A stretch of DNA of 64,000 bases. Source: Luteimonas granuli. Lineage in GTDB: Bacteria > Pseudomonadota > Gammaproteobacteria > Xanthomonadales > Xanthomonadaceae. The stretch lies in assembly GCF_007795095.1 (NCBI RefSeq), contig NZ_CP042218.1, positions 1,364,001 through 1,428,000 of the forward strand, written 5' to 3'. Position 1 is the stretch's first letter, and each line of letters begins with the position of its first letter. The position numbers were made by a program, and so were the translations under genes. This document shows, piece after piece, positions 46,569 through 57,225 of the stretch. Below the pieces are notes generated by a model. That model was not told the origin of the DNA. It did no database searches and saw only the letters and a program-made list of their open reading frames with translations.

Positions 46569-46784
46569 ATGCCCAGCGTCAAAGTCCGCGAAAACGAGCC
46601 CTTCGAGTTTGCCCTCCGCCGCTTCAAGCGCACCTGCGAGAAGGCCGGCGTGCTGGCCGAGACCCGCAAGCGCGAGTTCTACGAGAAGCCGACCCAGGAG
46701 CGCAAGCGCAAGGCCGCCGCCGCGGTGAAGCGCCAGGCCCGCCGCACCTCGCGCGACGTCACCAAGCGCCAGCGCATGTACTGA
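46569..46784 (+). CDS. rpsU: 30S ribosomal protein S21
   Basis: A 71-residue, strongly basic ribosomal protein matching bS21 along its length ([39 protein letters not shown] at the end). It is the first gene of the rpsU-yqeY-(yihY)-dnaG series, with its own promoter and a terminator directly downstream, as is usual for the macromolecular-synthesis region. Confidence 0.98.
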   Translation: MPSVKVRENEPFEFALRRFKRTCEKAGVLAETRKREFYEKPTQERKRKAAAAVKRQARRTSRDVTKRQRMY

Positions 46785-46828
46785 TCCGGCCTGCCGGCGC
46801 CCCGCGCCGCGGTCGAGGTCGTCCCCCT

Positions 46829-46870
46829 GAAGCCGGCACGCGCGAGCGTCGCCGGCTTCTTGTGTTGTTG
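46829..46870 (+). terminator. terminator/attenuator after rpsU
   Basis: GAAGCCGGC (46829-46837) pairs with GCCGGCTTC (46851-46859) and is followed by TTGTGTTGTT. It lies between rpsU and yqeY, where partial read-through to the downstream genes is usual. Confidence 0.75.
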
Positions 46871-46888
46871 CAACCGGAGAATTCCACG

Positions 46889-47335
46889 ATGAGCCTCAAG
46901 CAGCGCCTCACCGACGACATGAAGGCCGCCATGAAGGGCGGCGACAAGGCCAGCCTGGGCGTGATCCGCCTGGTCAATGCCGCGATCAAGCAGCGCGAGG
47001 TGGACGAGCGCATCGAGCTCGACGATGCCCAGGTGCTTGCGGTGCTGGAGAAGATGGTCAAGCAGCGCAGGGACTCGGTGAGCCAGTACGAGGCCGCCTC
47101 GCGCGAGGACCTGGCCGCGATCGAGCGCGCCGAGATCGAGGTGATCCAGCGTTACCTGCCCGAGAAGCTGGGCGAGGCCGAAGTCCAGGCGGCGATCGAC
47201 GCCGCCATCGCCGAGACCGGCGCCACGGGCCCGGCCGACATGGGCAAGGTCATGGGCGTGCTCAAGCCGCGGCTGGCCGGCCAGGCCGACATGGGCCAGG
47301 TCTCGGCGCTGCTGAAGAAGGCGCTGGCCGGCTGA
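46889..47335 (+). CDS. yqeY: GatB/YqeY domain protein
   Basis: A 148-residue protein homologous to the C-terminal tRNA-recognition domain of GatB (MSLKQRLTDDMKAAMKGGDKASLGVIRLVNAAIK, QRYLPEKLGEAEV, DMGKVMGVLKPRLAGQADMGQVSALLKKAL). Its free-standing role is not established. The conserved position between rpsU and dnaG is typical for gammaproteobacteria. A CCGGAG ribosome site lies upstream. Confidence 0.95.
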   Translation: MSLKQRLTDDMKAAMKGGDKASLGVIRLVNAAIKQREVDERIELDDAQVLAVLEKMVKQRRDSVSQYEAASREDLAAIERAEIEVIQRYLPEKLGEAEVQAAIDAAIAETGATGPADMGKVMGVLKPRLAGQADMGQVSALLKKALAG

Positions 47336-47375
47336 TCCACGTCGCGTGCACGGGCGCCGCCGCATCCTCGGCGGC

Positions 47376-48317
47376 ATGGCCGGATTCATCACCGGGCGCC
47401 TGGAGTCGGCCTTCGAAGGCCTGAGGCGGTCCCTGCCCTGGGCCCTCGTCCGGCGTTTCATCGAAGTCGACATCCTCACCCATGCGGCGTCGCTGACCTT
47501 CTTCGCCCTCCTGTCGCTGGCCCCGCTGCTGGTGCTGCTGCTGTGGTTGACCGCTTCGCTGTATCCGTCCGCGCAGGAGGCGCTGCTGGATCAGCTCCGG
47601 GCGATCGGCGGCGACGGCGCGGCGATCGTCGCCGGCACCGTCCTCGAGAACGCGCGTACCGAGCCCGACGTAGGTTCGCTGGCGGGCTGGTGGAGCACCG
47701 GCCTGCTGTTCTTCGGCGCCACCGCGGTGTTCGCGCGCCTGCAGGGAACGCTCAACCTGCTCTTCCACGCCTCCGGCGGGAGGGTGCGCGGCGGCCTGCA
47801 CGCCTGGCTGCGCAAGCGCGTGTTCTCGTTCGGCGTGGTGCTCGCCCTGGGCTTCCTGCTGCTGGTGTCGGCGGCGCTGACCACGGCGCTGGAGATCGCG
47901 TTCGCCGGCTCGCCCACCCTGCCGGTGCTGGGCAACCTGGCCTCGATGGCGCTGTACGTGCTGGCCTTCGCCCTGATGTACCACTATCTGCCCGACCGCC
48001 GGGTGCGCTGGCGGCAGGCGTTCCTCGGCGGAGTGCTGACCGCGCTGCTGTTCGTGGTCGGGCGCTGGGGCATCGGGCTGTACATCGCCCGGGCCACCCC
48101 GGGAAGCGCCTATGGCTCCATGGGCACCCTGGTGGTGCTGCTGGTGTGGCTGTACTACGCGGCGGTCGTGTTCTTCGTCGGCGCGATGATCACGGCCGTG
48201 ATCGACGAGCGCTGGAGGTTCAGCGACGTGTACCGGAGGCTGGAGAGCCGCGCGGCGCGACGGGCGGCGACGATCCGGGCGACGTCCGTGTCGGGGAGGG
48301 ACAGGCCGCCGGCCTGA
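47376..48317 (+). CDS. YihY/BrkB-family inner-membrane protein
   Basis: A 313-residue polytopic protein of the YihY/virulence factor BrkB family, once misnamed ribonuclease BN. Six to seven hydrophobic segments are seen. The family segments are DILTHAASLTFFALLSLAPLLVLLL, LNLLFHAS, YHYLPDRRVRWRQAFLGGVLTALLF and YGSMGTLVVLLVWLYYAAVVFFVGAMITAV. The start at the ATG 47376 is preferred over an upstream in-frame GTG at 47346. Its insertion between yqeY and dnaG occurs in several related genomes. Function is uncertain; transport has been proposed. Confidence 0.9.
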   Translation: MAGFITGRLESAFEGLRRSLPWALVRRFIEVDILTHAASLTFFALLSLAPLLVLLLWLTASLYPSAQEALLDQLRAIGGDGAAIVAGTVLENARTEPDVGSLAGWWSTGLLFFGATAVFARLQGTLNLLFHASGGRVRGGLHAWLRKRVFSFGVVLALGFLLLVSAALTTALEIAFAGSPTLPVLGNLASMALYVLAFALMYHYLPDRRVRWRQAFLGGVLTALLFVVGRWGIGLYIARATPGSAYGSMGTLVVLLVWLYYAAVVFFVGAMITAVIDERWRFSDVYRRLESRAARRAATIRATSVSGRDRPPA

Positions 48318-48388
48318 CGGCGTCCCGCAGCGCCGGGGCGCCTTCGGCACGGCCGGCCGCGGCCACGCATGCGATCATGCGGGCTGCC

Positions 48389-50131
48389 ATGGCACGCCTT
48401 TCCGACGCCTTCATCGACGACCTGCTCGCCCGGACGGACATCGTCGAGGTGATCGCGGCGCGCGTGCCGCTCAAGCGCCAGGGCCGGGAGTATTCGGCGC
48501 GCTGCCCGTTCCACGACGAGCGCTCGCCCTCGTTCACGGTCTCGCCGACCAAGCAGTTCTACCACTGCTTCGGCTGCGGCGCGCACGGCACGGCGATCTC
48601 CTTCCTGATGAACTTCGACCGGCTCGAGTTCCTGGATGCGATCGACGAACTGGCGAAACGCGCCGGCATCGAGGTGCCGCGCGAAACGCGGCAGCACAAC
48701 GAGAATCCCGACACGCGCGACATGTTCGGGGTGCTCGACGAGGCGGCGCGCTTCTACCGCACCGCGCTCCTGCCCGGCACCGAGGCCGACGACTACCTGT
48801 CGCGCCGCGGCCTGGACGGCTCGATCCGCGAGCAGTTCGGCATCGGCTACGCGCCCGGCGGCTTCTCGGCGCTGAAGGACGCACTGGGCACCAGTCCACG
48901 CCGGCTCACGCTGCTCGAGCGCACCGGCATGCTGTCGAAGAACGACCGCGGCCACACCTACGACAAGTTCCGCGACCGGGTGATGTTCCCGATCCACGAC
49001 CGTCGCGGCCGCGCCATCGCCTTCGGCGGCCGGGTGCTGAAGGCCGAGGATTCGCCCAAGTACCTCAACTCGCCCGAGACCCCGCTGTTCCACAAGGGCC
49101 GCGAGCTCTACGGCCTGTGGCAGGTGCGCCAGGCCAACCAGAAGATCGCGCGCCTGATCGTGGTCGAGGGCTACATGGACGTGGTGGCGCTGTTCCAGCA
49201 CGGCATCAGCCAGGCGGTGGCCACGCTCGGCACCGCGACCACCCCCGACCACGCCGAGCTGCTGTTCCGCAATGCGCCCGACGTGTACTTCTGCTTCGAC
49301 GGCGACTCCGCCGGCCGCCGCGCCGCCGCGCGCGCGATGGAGTCGGTGCTGCCGCGGATGAAGGACGGCCGCCAGGCCTTCTTCCTGTTCCTGCCCGAGG
49401 GCGAGGATCCCGACAGCATCGTCCGCAACGAGGGCGCGCCCGGCTTCGAAACGCGGCTCGCGCAGGCGGTGCCGCTCTCGCAGTTCCTGTTCGACCACCT
49501 GGCCGAGGACGGCATCAACCTGGCCACGCTCGACGGCAAGGCGCGCTTGGCCGAACGTGCGAAGCCGCTGCTTGCGCAGCTGCCCGACGGCGCCTTCGCC
49601 GACCTGATGCGGCAGCGCCTGACCGAGCTCACCGGCGTCGGCGCACGCAGCGCTCCGCCCGACGTCCACGTCCCCGTCGCGCGCGCCCGCCGAGGCCCGG
49701 CCGGCAATGCCCCGCGCCGCAGCCTGGTGCGCAGCGCGATCACCCTGTTGCTGCAGAAGCCGCAGCTGGCGCTGGAACTGCGGCCGCCCTACCGCTTCGT
49801 GGCGCTGCGCCAGCCGGGCGTGGAGCTGCTGACCGAGCTGGTGGCGATCGTCAGTGGGCGGCCGGACATCGGGACCGGCGCCATGCTCGCGCACTTCGAA
49901 GGCCGTCCCGAGGCCGACGCCCTGCACAGGCTGGCCGCCATCGACCTTCCCGGCGACGAGCCCGGCTGGACGCGCGAGTTCCTCGACGCCATCGCCCAGC
50001 TCGACCGCCAGACCCTGCAGCAGCGCGTGGACGAGCTGCTGGCGAAGCAGCGCGAGGAAGGCCTGGACGCCGTCGACAAGGCCGAACTGCGCGAGCTCCT
50101 GCAGGCCAGGGGCGCAGCGCCGGGCCAGTAG
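48389..50131 (+). CDS. dnaG: DNA primase
   Basis: Synthesises RNA primers at the replication fork with DnaB. It has 580 residues from the ATG at 48389. The N-terminal zinc domain has CPFHDERSPSF and CFGCGAHG. The RNA polymerase core is followed by a TOPRIM domain with VVEGYMDVVAL and FDGDSAGRRAA. The C-terminal DnaB-interacting helical domain ends LRELLQARG. No rpoD follows, unlike the E. coli rpsU-dnaG-rpoD order; the next gene is the convergent cyoE four bases away. Confidence 0.97.
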   Translation: MARLSDAFIDDLLARTDIVEVIAARVPLKRQGREYSARCPFHDERSPSFTVSPTKQFYHCFGCGAHGTAISFLMNFDRLEFLDAIDELAKRAGIEVPRETRQHNENPDTRDMFGVLDEAARFYRTALLPGTEADDYLSRRGLDGSIREQFGIGYAPGGFSALKDALGTSPRRLTLLERTGMLSKNDRGHTYDKFRDRVMFPIHDRRGRAIAFGGRVLKAEDSPKYLNSPETPLFHKGRELYGLWQVRQANQKIARLIVVEGYMDVVALFQHGISQAVATLGTATTPDHAELLFRNAPDVYFCFDGDSAGRRAAARAMESVLPRMKDGRQAFFLFLPEGEDPDSIVRNEGAPGFETRLAQAVPLSQFLFDHLAEDGINLATLDGKARLAERAKPLLAQLPDGAFADLMRQRLTELTGVGARSAPPDVHVPVARARRGPAGNAPRRSLVRSAITLLLQKPQLALELRPPYRFVALRQPGVELLTELVAIVSGRPDIGTGAMLAHFEGRPEADALHRLAAIDLPGDEPGWTREFLDAIAQLDRQTLQQRVDELLAKQREEGLDAVDKAELRELLQARGAAPGQ

Positions 50132-50135
50132 CGCC

Positions 50136-51062
50136 CTATCCGATGCGCCGCAGCTCGAACACCGGCCCGGGCTGCAGGAACGGCAGCAGCCAGTGGTCCA
50201 CCAGCAGGAAGGCGAACAGCGCCATCAGGTAGACCACCGAGTAGTTGAACACCCGCATGGCGTAGAACTCGTCCGGCGGATCCATCAGCTTCCAGGCGTG
50301 CCACAGGAACACCAGCCCCAGCACCAGCGCGCCGCCGAGGTAGAACAGCCCGCTCATGCCCGCCACCCAGGGCAGGATCGTCACCGCGATCAACAGCACG
50401 GTGTACAGCAGGATCTGCCAGCGCGTGTACTGCACGCCATGGGTCACCGGGAGCATCGGAACCAGGGCGCGGGCGTAGTCCTCGCGACGGAAGATGGCCA
50501 GCGCCCAGAAGTGCGGCGGCGTCCACACGAAGATGATCAGCACCAGCAGGAGCGCATGCGCCCAGTCCCACTCGTTCCTCATGCCGGTGACCGCGGCCCA
50601 GCCCAGCAGCGGCGGCGCCGCGCCTGCGATGCCGCCGATGACGATGTTCTGCGGGGTGGCGCGCTTGAGGAAGCCCGTATAGACGACGGCATAGCCGATC
50701 AGCGATGCGAAGGTCAGCAGCGCCGTGAGCGGGTTCACCAGCGCGACCAGGATCGCCATCGAGGCGGCACCGAGGAACACCGCGAACGCCAGCACCTGCG
50801 CCGGCCGCAGCGCACCGGTCGGCAGCGGCCGGGCGGCGGTGCGCACCATCACCCGGTCGATGCGCTGGTCGATGAGGTGGTTGACCGCCGCCGCCGAAGC
50901 CGCCGCCAGCCAGATGCCCAGGAAGCCCAACACGGTCTCCCGCAGTGGCGGCAGCCCGGGCACCGCCAGGAACATGCCCACCAGCGCGGTGAACACGATC
51001 AGCGCCACCACCCGCGGCTTGGTCAGCGCCCAGTACTGGCGCCAGATCGCGATCGTGGCCAC
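50136..51062 (-). CDS. cyoE: protoheme IX farnesyltransferase (heme O synthase)
   Basis: Inner-membrane prenyltransferase (CyoE/CtaB/Cox10) converting heme B to heme O, the precursor of the heme A used by the aa3 oxidase. It has 308 residues from the GTG at 51062, which lies one base after the ctaA stop. It has nine hydrophobic helices. The prenyltransferase motif [21 protein letters not shown] (N-x3-D-x3-D) is present, as are the second region [17 protein letters not shown] and [10 protein letters not shown]. It is last gene of the SURF1-ctaA-cyoE unit. Confidence 0.96.
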   Translation of the reverse strand: MATIAIWRQYWALTKPRVVALIVFTALVGMFLAVPGLPPLRETVLGFLGIWLAAASAAAVNHLIDQRIDRVMVRTAARPLPTGALRPAQVLAFAVFLGAASMAILVALVNPLTALLTFASLIGYAVVYTGFLKRATPQNIVIGGIAGAAPPLLGWAAVTGMRNEWDWAHALLLVLIIFVWTPPHFWALAIFRREDYARALVPMLPVTHGVQYTRWQILLYTVLLIAVTILPWVAGMSGLFYLGGALVLGLVFLWHAWKLMDPPDEFYAMRVFNYSVVYLMALFAFLLVDHWLLPFLQPGPVFELRRIG

Positions 51063-51063
51063 G

Positions 51064-52245
51064 TCAGTCCACCCCGCGCAAGCGCGCAAGCAGTGACACC
51101 AGCACGAACACCAGCAGTGCCGCACCGCCGTTGTGCATCACCGCGACCTCCAGCGGCAGCGACAGCTTGACGTTGAGGATGCCGAGCGTGACCTGCGCGA
51201 CCGTGAGCGCCGCCAGCGTCATGCCCCAGCCGCGCAGGCCCGGCGTGCGCAGCATGCGCACCGCCGCCCACAGCAGGACGATGGTGGCGGCAACCGCGCC
51301 GATGCGATGCGCCATCTGGATGGCGATGCGCGACGCCCCGTCCAGCACTCCGCCTTCGTAGTCCACGCCGATGCCGCGCCAGAGCACGAAACCTTCGCGG
51401 AAGTCGGTCGGCGGCCACCAGAGGCCGGCGCACTGCGGGAAGTTCTCCATCGCCCAGCTGCCTGCGCCGCAGGACAGCGCGGCATAGTTGGCGCTGACCC
51501 AGCCGCCGAGCGCGATCTGCAGGCCGAGTACCGTCAGGGCAAGCCACAGCAGGCGGCGCAGGCGTCCGGCATGGGCGAGCACGATCGGCCGCTGGGTGGC
51601 GCGCCACGCCATCCAGATGAGCAGCGAAAAGGTCAGCAGGCCGCCCATCAGATGGCCCATGACCACCACCGGCTTCAGCAGCCAGGTCACCGTCCACATG
51701 CCCAGCAGGGCCTGGAAGATGATCACCGCCAGGGTCAGCGACGCCTCGCGCGCGAGGTCGCCGCCGCGCCAACGCAGCGCGGCGGCGAGCAGGACGGCCT
51801 CGCCGGCGATCGCGAGCAGTGAGGCGGCGAGGTGCGCGCCGGCCATGTAGGTCGGGATCGCGACCGCCACCAGCCCGGCGGCGCCCAGGACCTGGGCGAT
51901 TCCGTACCGGCGGCGGCGCGCGGCCAGCAGGGCCATCGCCAGCACCAGCACGCCCAGCAGCGCCGCCACATGGCGGTGCACCTGCTCACGCCAGGCCTTG
52001 TGGTCCTCGAACGGACGGATGGCGCTGGCGACGTGGTCGACCACGTGCTCGGCCAGCTTCGGCCAGGTCGCACGGCCGTAGCAGGTCGGCCAGTCGGGGC
52101 AGCTCAGGCCGGCGTGCGAAAGGCGCACGAAGGCGCCGAACACGATCACGCCCAGCGCCAGCGCCACCGCCAGCCAGGCGATGCGGTGGAAGTGGCGATG
52201 GATATGGAGGGCGCCGTGCTGCGGGAGGGTTTCGCTGGCCATCAT
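51064..52245 (-). CDS. ctaA: heme A synthase
   Basis: CtaA/Cox15 membrane enzyme oxidising the C8 methyl of heme O to a formyl group. It has 393 residues and eight helices. It shows two homologous halves with [22 protein letters not shown] and [19 protein letters not shown]....FPQC; the extracytoplasmic Cys pairs are present. His ligands lie in [10 protein letters not shown] and MAHRIGAV, with MGHLMGG and [12 protein letters not shown] codons at 52245 and 52242 are adjacent; the first overlaps the upstream stop as ATGA. The product is delivered to the CtaD encoded nearby. Confidence 0.95.
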   Translation of the reverse strand: MMASETLPQHGALHIHRHFHRIAWLAVALALGVIVFGAFVRLSHAGLSCPDWPTCYGRATWPKLAEHVVDHVASAIRPFEDHKAWREQVHRHVAALLGVLVLAMALLAARRRRYGIAQVLGAAGLVAVAIPTYMAGAHLAASLLAIAGEAVLLAAALRWRGGDLAREASLTLAVIIFQALLGMWTVTWLLKPVVVMGHLMGGLLTFSLLIWMAWRATQRPIVLAHAGRLRRLLWLALTVLGLQIALGGWVSANYAALSCGAGSWAMENFPQCAGLWWPPTDFREGFVLWRGIGVDYEGGVLDGASRIAIQMAHRIGAVAATIVLLWAAVRMLRTPGLRGWGMTLAALTVAQVTLGILNVKLSLPLEVAVMHNGGAALLVFVLVSLLARLRGVD

Positions 52246-52832
52246 TTCAACTTGAGCAGGCGCGCCATGTCCGTGCGCAGGTGGCCGGGATCGAAGCCCG
52301 GCGCATAGCGCAGGATGACGAAGCCATTGGGGTCGACAACATACACCGGAGCGCCGGCGGCGCCGCCTTCGTCGACGCCCGGAAGCTCCGCGGACAGCGC
52401 CGGCGCGGGCTCTATGACGTTCCAGACGCGATTGCGCAGCGCCCCTTGCGGCGGCGTGCCGACCCAGAGGATGTGCACGTGGTCGGCGTTGTGGCCGAAC
52501 AGGCGCCAGACCTTGTCCAGGTCGTGCGACAGCGTCACGCAGGCCTCGGCACACTCCGGGGGCGGCGCGACCACGATCCGCCAGGTGCGCTCGGCCGGAT
52601 TCCAGTGGTACTCGCCACCCTCCACCAGCCGCGGAACGACCTGGCGCAGATCGCCCGGGGGCTGCAGCAGCTCGCCGTGGTTCTTCATGCCGGCCGGCCG
52701 CCAGCCGGAGAAACGCAAGGCCCCGGCAACGATGGCGCTGCCGAAGAAGACCGCCACGATCAGGATCAGGAGCGCGCGATTGCGGTTGCGCTCACGCGTG
52801 GACACGGAGGGTGGGGGCGTGGGGTCGTTCAT
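52242..52832 (-). CDS. SCO-like thioredoxin-fold membrane-anchored protein
   Basis: A 196-residue protein with one N-terminal membrane helix (about 20-42) and a periplasmic domain. PPPECAEACVTLSHDLDKVWRLFG contains CxxxC in the place where SCO copper chaperones and thioredoxins have their metal/redox site; YVVDPNGFVILRYAPGFDP resembles the SCO C-terminal sheet. It occupies the conserved position between SURF1 and ctaA seen in gammaproteobacterial oxidase clusters, usually annotated as hypothetical. A role in CuA or CuB assembly is inferred. Its ATG overlaps the SURF1 stop by four bases. Confidence 0.75.
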   Translation of the reverse strand: MNDPTPPPSVSTRERNRNRALLILIVAVFFGSAIVAGALRFSGWRPAGMKNHGELLQPPGDLRQVVPRLVEGGEYHWNPAERTWRIVVAPPPECAEACVTLSHDLDKVWRLFGHNADHVHILWVGTPPQGALRNRVWNVIEPAPALSAELPGVDEGGAAGAPVYVVDPNGFVILRYAPGFDPGHLRTDMARLLKLK

Positions 52833-53547
52833 GGGCGGGGCCTGCGGAAGGTGAGGACCAGGGCGGTGGCGAAGACCGCGAGGGCGAGCGCGAACCACTG
52901 CACGGCATAGCCGAGATGGCGTTCGGGCGGCAGGGTGTTGGGCAGCACGTCGAGGTCGCGCGCATAGCCCATGTCGAGCGTGGGGTCGAGCTTCAGCACG
53001 CGCTGCGCCAGCTGCGGCTGGCGCAGCGGCGCAGCGAGCGCGGTCGGATCGAGGCCGATCGCGAGCAAGGTGCCGTCGGCCTGCGTCGCGTGGCCGCCCG
53101 GGCCGATGCCGTGCGAGGGAGGGGGGCCAGCAGGCCGGCGATCTCGCGGCGACCGGCCGGGCGCGCGACCTGGGGCAGCGTGCGGTCGCCCGGCAGCGGC
53201 AGCCAGCCAAGCTCCACCAGCAGCGGCACGCCGCCGTCTTCGGGCACGAACACGCGGTACGCGCGCACGCCGGCGCGTCCGCCACGCTGCTGGTTGTCGA
53301 GCAGCACCGCGGGCACTTCGGCGAAATGGCCGGCACCGCCCACCCGGTCGTACGACCGGGCGCGCGCGGGGTCGGCCGCCGCGGACAGCGGCCCGGCCTC
53401 GCGCGAGGCGAGCGTCGCCGCGACTTCATCCAGCATCGCCTGTTTTTCGTGCTGCCGCCCCAGCTGCCACTGGCCCAGCGCGACGAAGCCCGCGATGGCC
53501 AGCAGCGCCAGGGTCCAGCCGACCAGCAGGGTGCGGCCGCGGCTCAT
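52829..53547 (-). pseudogene. SURF1 oxidase assembly protein, frameshifted in a C-run
   Basis: Shy1/SURF1 family assembly factor for heme A insertion into CtaD. The N-terminal part (from ATG 53547) has the first membrane helix (RTLLVGWTLALLAIAGFVALG), GQWQLGRQ and YRVFVPEDGGVPLLVELGWLPLPGDR. The C-terminal part, IGLDPTALAAPLRQPQL through HLGYAVQWFALALAVFATALVLTF, lies in another frame. Adding one G to the six-G plus-strand run at 53121-53126 joins them as LLAPPPSHGIGPGGHATQADGTLLAIG. The 719-base span is one short of a multiple of three. Start and stop junctions are intact, so a homopolymer error is plausible. If real, the oxidase would be poorly assembled. Confidence 0.85.
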
Positions 53548-53610
53548 CCGTGGCGCCACCGCAGGTGCGATACTCGCCGGATCACACCGGCCCCCCGGAG
53601 GCCAGCCCGC

Positions 53611-53829
53611 ATGAGTGATTCGCTCAAAACCCTGCTCGTCATCGGATTCCTGATCCTGATCGTATGGAATCTTGGCGCCGGCCTGTACTACATGCTGGTC
53701 GACAAGGGCACCACCAAGCGCACGGTGAACGCGCTCACCCGACGCATCGCACTGTCGGTGCTGCTGATCCTGATCGTGCTCCTGTCGATCTGGATGGGGT
53801 GGATCACGCCGCACGGCATCCAGGGCTGA
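53611..53829 (+). CDS. DUF2909 twin-transmembrane protein
   Basis: A 72-residue protein with two membrane helices (about 5-26 and 46-68) joined by a basic loop, KGTTKRTVNALTRR, matching DUF2909. It regularly occurs inside gammaproteobacterial cytochrome oxidase clusters between ctaE and SURF1, often on the opposite strand as here. A GGAGG ribosome site precedes the ATG. A structural or assembly role with the oxidase is presumed but not shown. Confidence 0.85.
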   Translation: MSDSLKTLLVIGFLILIVWNLGAGLYYMLVDKGTTKRTVNALTRRIALSVLLILIVLLSIWMGWITPHGIQG

Positions 53830-53869
53830 GCCGCACCCGGCGCGCGCCCGCGGCGCGGCGCGCAGACGC

Positions 53870-53893
53870 GAAGGCCGGCGATCGCCGGCCTTC
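53870..53893. terminator. hairpin between DUF2909 gene and ctaE
   Basis: GAAGGCCGGC (53870-53879) pairs with GCCGGCCTTC (53884-53893) around a four-base loop, followed on the plus strand by GTCGTTCC. It separates the two convergent genes and could act in both directions. Confidence 0.65.
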
Positions 53894-53917
53894 GTCGTTC
53901 CGGGAGGGACCTCCCGG

Positions 53918-54799
53918 TCAGAGCACGTAGACGAAGAGGAACAGCGCCAGCCACACCACGTCGACGAAGTGCCAGTACCAGGCCACCGCCTCGAAGGCGA
54001 AATGGTTGTCCCTGGTGAAGTGCCCCTTCGCGCAGCGCAGCCAGATGATGGCCAGCATGATCGTGCCCAGCGTCACGTGCGCGCCGTGGAAGCCGGTGAG
54101 CATGAAGAAGGTCGAGCCGTAGATGCCCGAGCCCAGCGTCAGGTTCAGGTCGCGGTAGGCGTGGATGTACTCCTCGACCTGGAAGAACAGGAAGAGGCAG
54201 CCCAGCAGAACCGTCAGGCCCAGGAACACCAGCAGTTGACGGCGGTTGTCGGCCTTCAGCGCGTGGTGGGCGATGGTCAGGGTCACGCCCGAGGTCAGCA
54301 GGATCAGCGTGTTGAGCAGCGGCAGGCCCCAGGCCGGGATGGTCTGGAACGCGCCACCGACCTCCCCCGGACCGGCCGACGGCCAGGCGGTGCTGAAACC
54401 CTCCCACAGCAGGGCGTTGGTCATCACGCCGTCGCCGGCGCCGCCCAGCCACGGCAGCGACAGCTGGCGTGCGTAGAACAGCGCGCCGAAAAACGCGCCG
54501 AAGAACATCACCTCGGAGAAGATGAACCACACCATGCCCAGCCGGAACGAGCCGTCGACCTGGCGGTTGTGGTAGCCCGAGACCGACTCGAGGATCACGT
54601 CGGCGAACCACTTGAACAGGATCAGGAGCAGGCCGGCCACGCCCGTGAAGAACACCGTGCGGCCCCAGGACACCTCGTTGAACCAGCTCGCCAGTCCGAA
54701 GAAGAGGACGAACAGCGCCACCGACGCGAACAGCGGCCACTTGCTGTCCTTGGGGACGAAGTAGACGTTCGGGTCGTGGGCGGCTTGCGTGTGTGCCAT
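53918..54799 (-). CDS. ctaE: cytochrome c oxidase subunit III
   Basis: A 293-residue integral membrane subunit of the aa3 oxidase with seven helices. Typical segments are YFVPKDSKWPLFASVALFVLF, SEVMFFGAFFGALFYA, QVEEYIHA and LTGFHGAHVTLGTIML, ending in FEAVAWYWHFVDVVWLALFLFVY. It is last of ctaC-ctaD-small ORF-ctaG-ctaE; the gap after ctaG is 22 bases. Confidence 0.97.
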   Translation of the reverse strand: MAHTQAAHDPNVYFVPKDSKWPLFASVALFVLFFGLASWFNEVSWGRTVFFTGVAGLLLILFKWFADVILESVSGYHNRQVDGSFRLGMVWFIFSEVMFFGAFFGALFYARQLSLPWLGGAGDGVMTNALLWEGFSTAWPSAGPGEVGGAFQTIPAWGLPLLNTLILLTSGVTLTIAHHALKADNRRQLLVFLGLTVLLGCLFLFFQVEEYIHAYRDLNLTLGSGIYGSTFFMLTGFHGAHVTLGTIMLAIIWLRCAKGHFTRDNHFAFEAVAWYWHFVDVVWLALFLFVYVL

Positions 54800-54821
54800 G
54801 TCGGTATCCGTCGTTGCCGGG

Positions 54822-55415
54822 TCAGGGTGCCGCGTGCGGCAGGATGGGCGACGCCGTGGCCTTCGCCGCGGACTGCGCGCGCTCGGTCAGGACGTCGTTC
54901 TTGTAGAAGGTGTAGGACAGCGTGATGGTCCTGACGTCGGCCGGCAGCGACGGATCGATGATGAAGCGCACCGGCATGTCGCGGGTCTCGCCCGCCGCGA
55001 GCGTCTGGGCGGTGAAGCAGAAGCACTCTGTCTTGGCGAAATAGCCCGAGGCCCGCGCCGGTGCCACGGACGGCGTGGCCGTCCCGACGATCGCGCGGTC
55101 GCCGTCGTTGTGGGCGTAGTAGGTGGTCTCGTACTGCTGGCCCACCTGCACCCGCATGCGCGCCTGGTTGGGGCGGAACGACCAGGGCAGCGCCGAGTTC
55201 ACGCCGCCGTCGAACTCCACCGTGACCATGCGCGCCTCGGCCGCGGCGCCTGCGCCGGCCGGCGCCTCCGCCGCGGTGTTGTCCAGGCGGATGCCGAAGA
55301 CCTTCTCGCAGGCGATGCGGTACAGCGGCACCAGCGAAAAGGTGAAGGCGAACGCCGCCGCGGAGGCGAGCAGCATCTTGCCGATGCCGGCGGTGCTGGA
55401 ACGCTTTCCGCTCAT
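54822..55415 (-). CDS. ctaG: CtaG/Cox11 copper-insertion protein
   Basis: Membrane-anchored periplasmic Cu(I) chaperone for the CuB site of CtaD. It has 197 residues, with one N-terminal helix (about 12-32). The copper motif CFCF is in [32 protein letters not shown] and [11 protein letters not shown] are family landmarks. Its ATG overlaps the stop of the small upstream ORF by four bases. Confidence 0.96.
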   Translation of the reverse strand: MSGKRSSTAGIGKMLLASAAAFAFTFSLVPLYRIACEKVFGIRLDNTAAEAPAGAGAAAEARMVTVEFDGGVNSALPWSFRPNQARMRVQVGQQYETTYYAHNDGDRAIVGTATPSVAPARASGYFAKTECFCFTAQTLAAGETRDMPVRFIIDPSLPADVRTITLSYTFYKNDVLTERAQSAAKATASPILPHAAP

Positions 55416-55535
55416 GGCGCGAACACCCCCGAGAGGATGAAGGCCACGTAGATCGCCGCCGCCACCATTCCGAGCCACAGCGCCATGCGCACGGCGCGGC
55501 GCCGCTGCGCCGCGACCTCGTCGGGATCGCGCCTG

Positions 55536-55552
<17 letters not shown>
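55412..55552 (-). CDS. 46-aa single-helix protein between ctaD and ctaG
   Basis: A short ORF starting at ATG 55552, inside the last 17 bases of ctaD, and ending in an ATGA overlap with ctaG. It encodes 46 residues: a charged N-terminus ([18 protein letters not shown]) and one membrane helix (about 23-44, [19 protein letters not shown]). Size, topology and position match the small cytochrome-oxidase assembly proteins annotated between ctaD and ctaG in other proteobacteria. Overlaps on both sides make translational coupling very likely. The function is inferred from position only. Confidence 0.75.
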
Positions 55553-57197
<1,645 letters not shown>

Positions 57198-57225
57198 GGA
57201 CTGCCTGCCTCGTGAAGTCGTTCTG

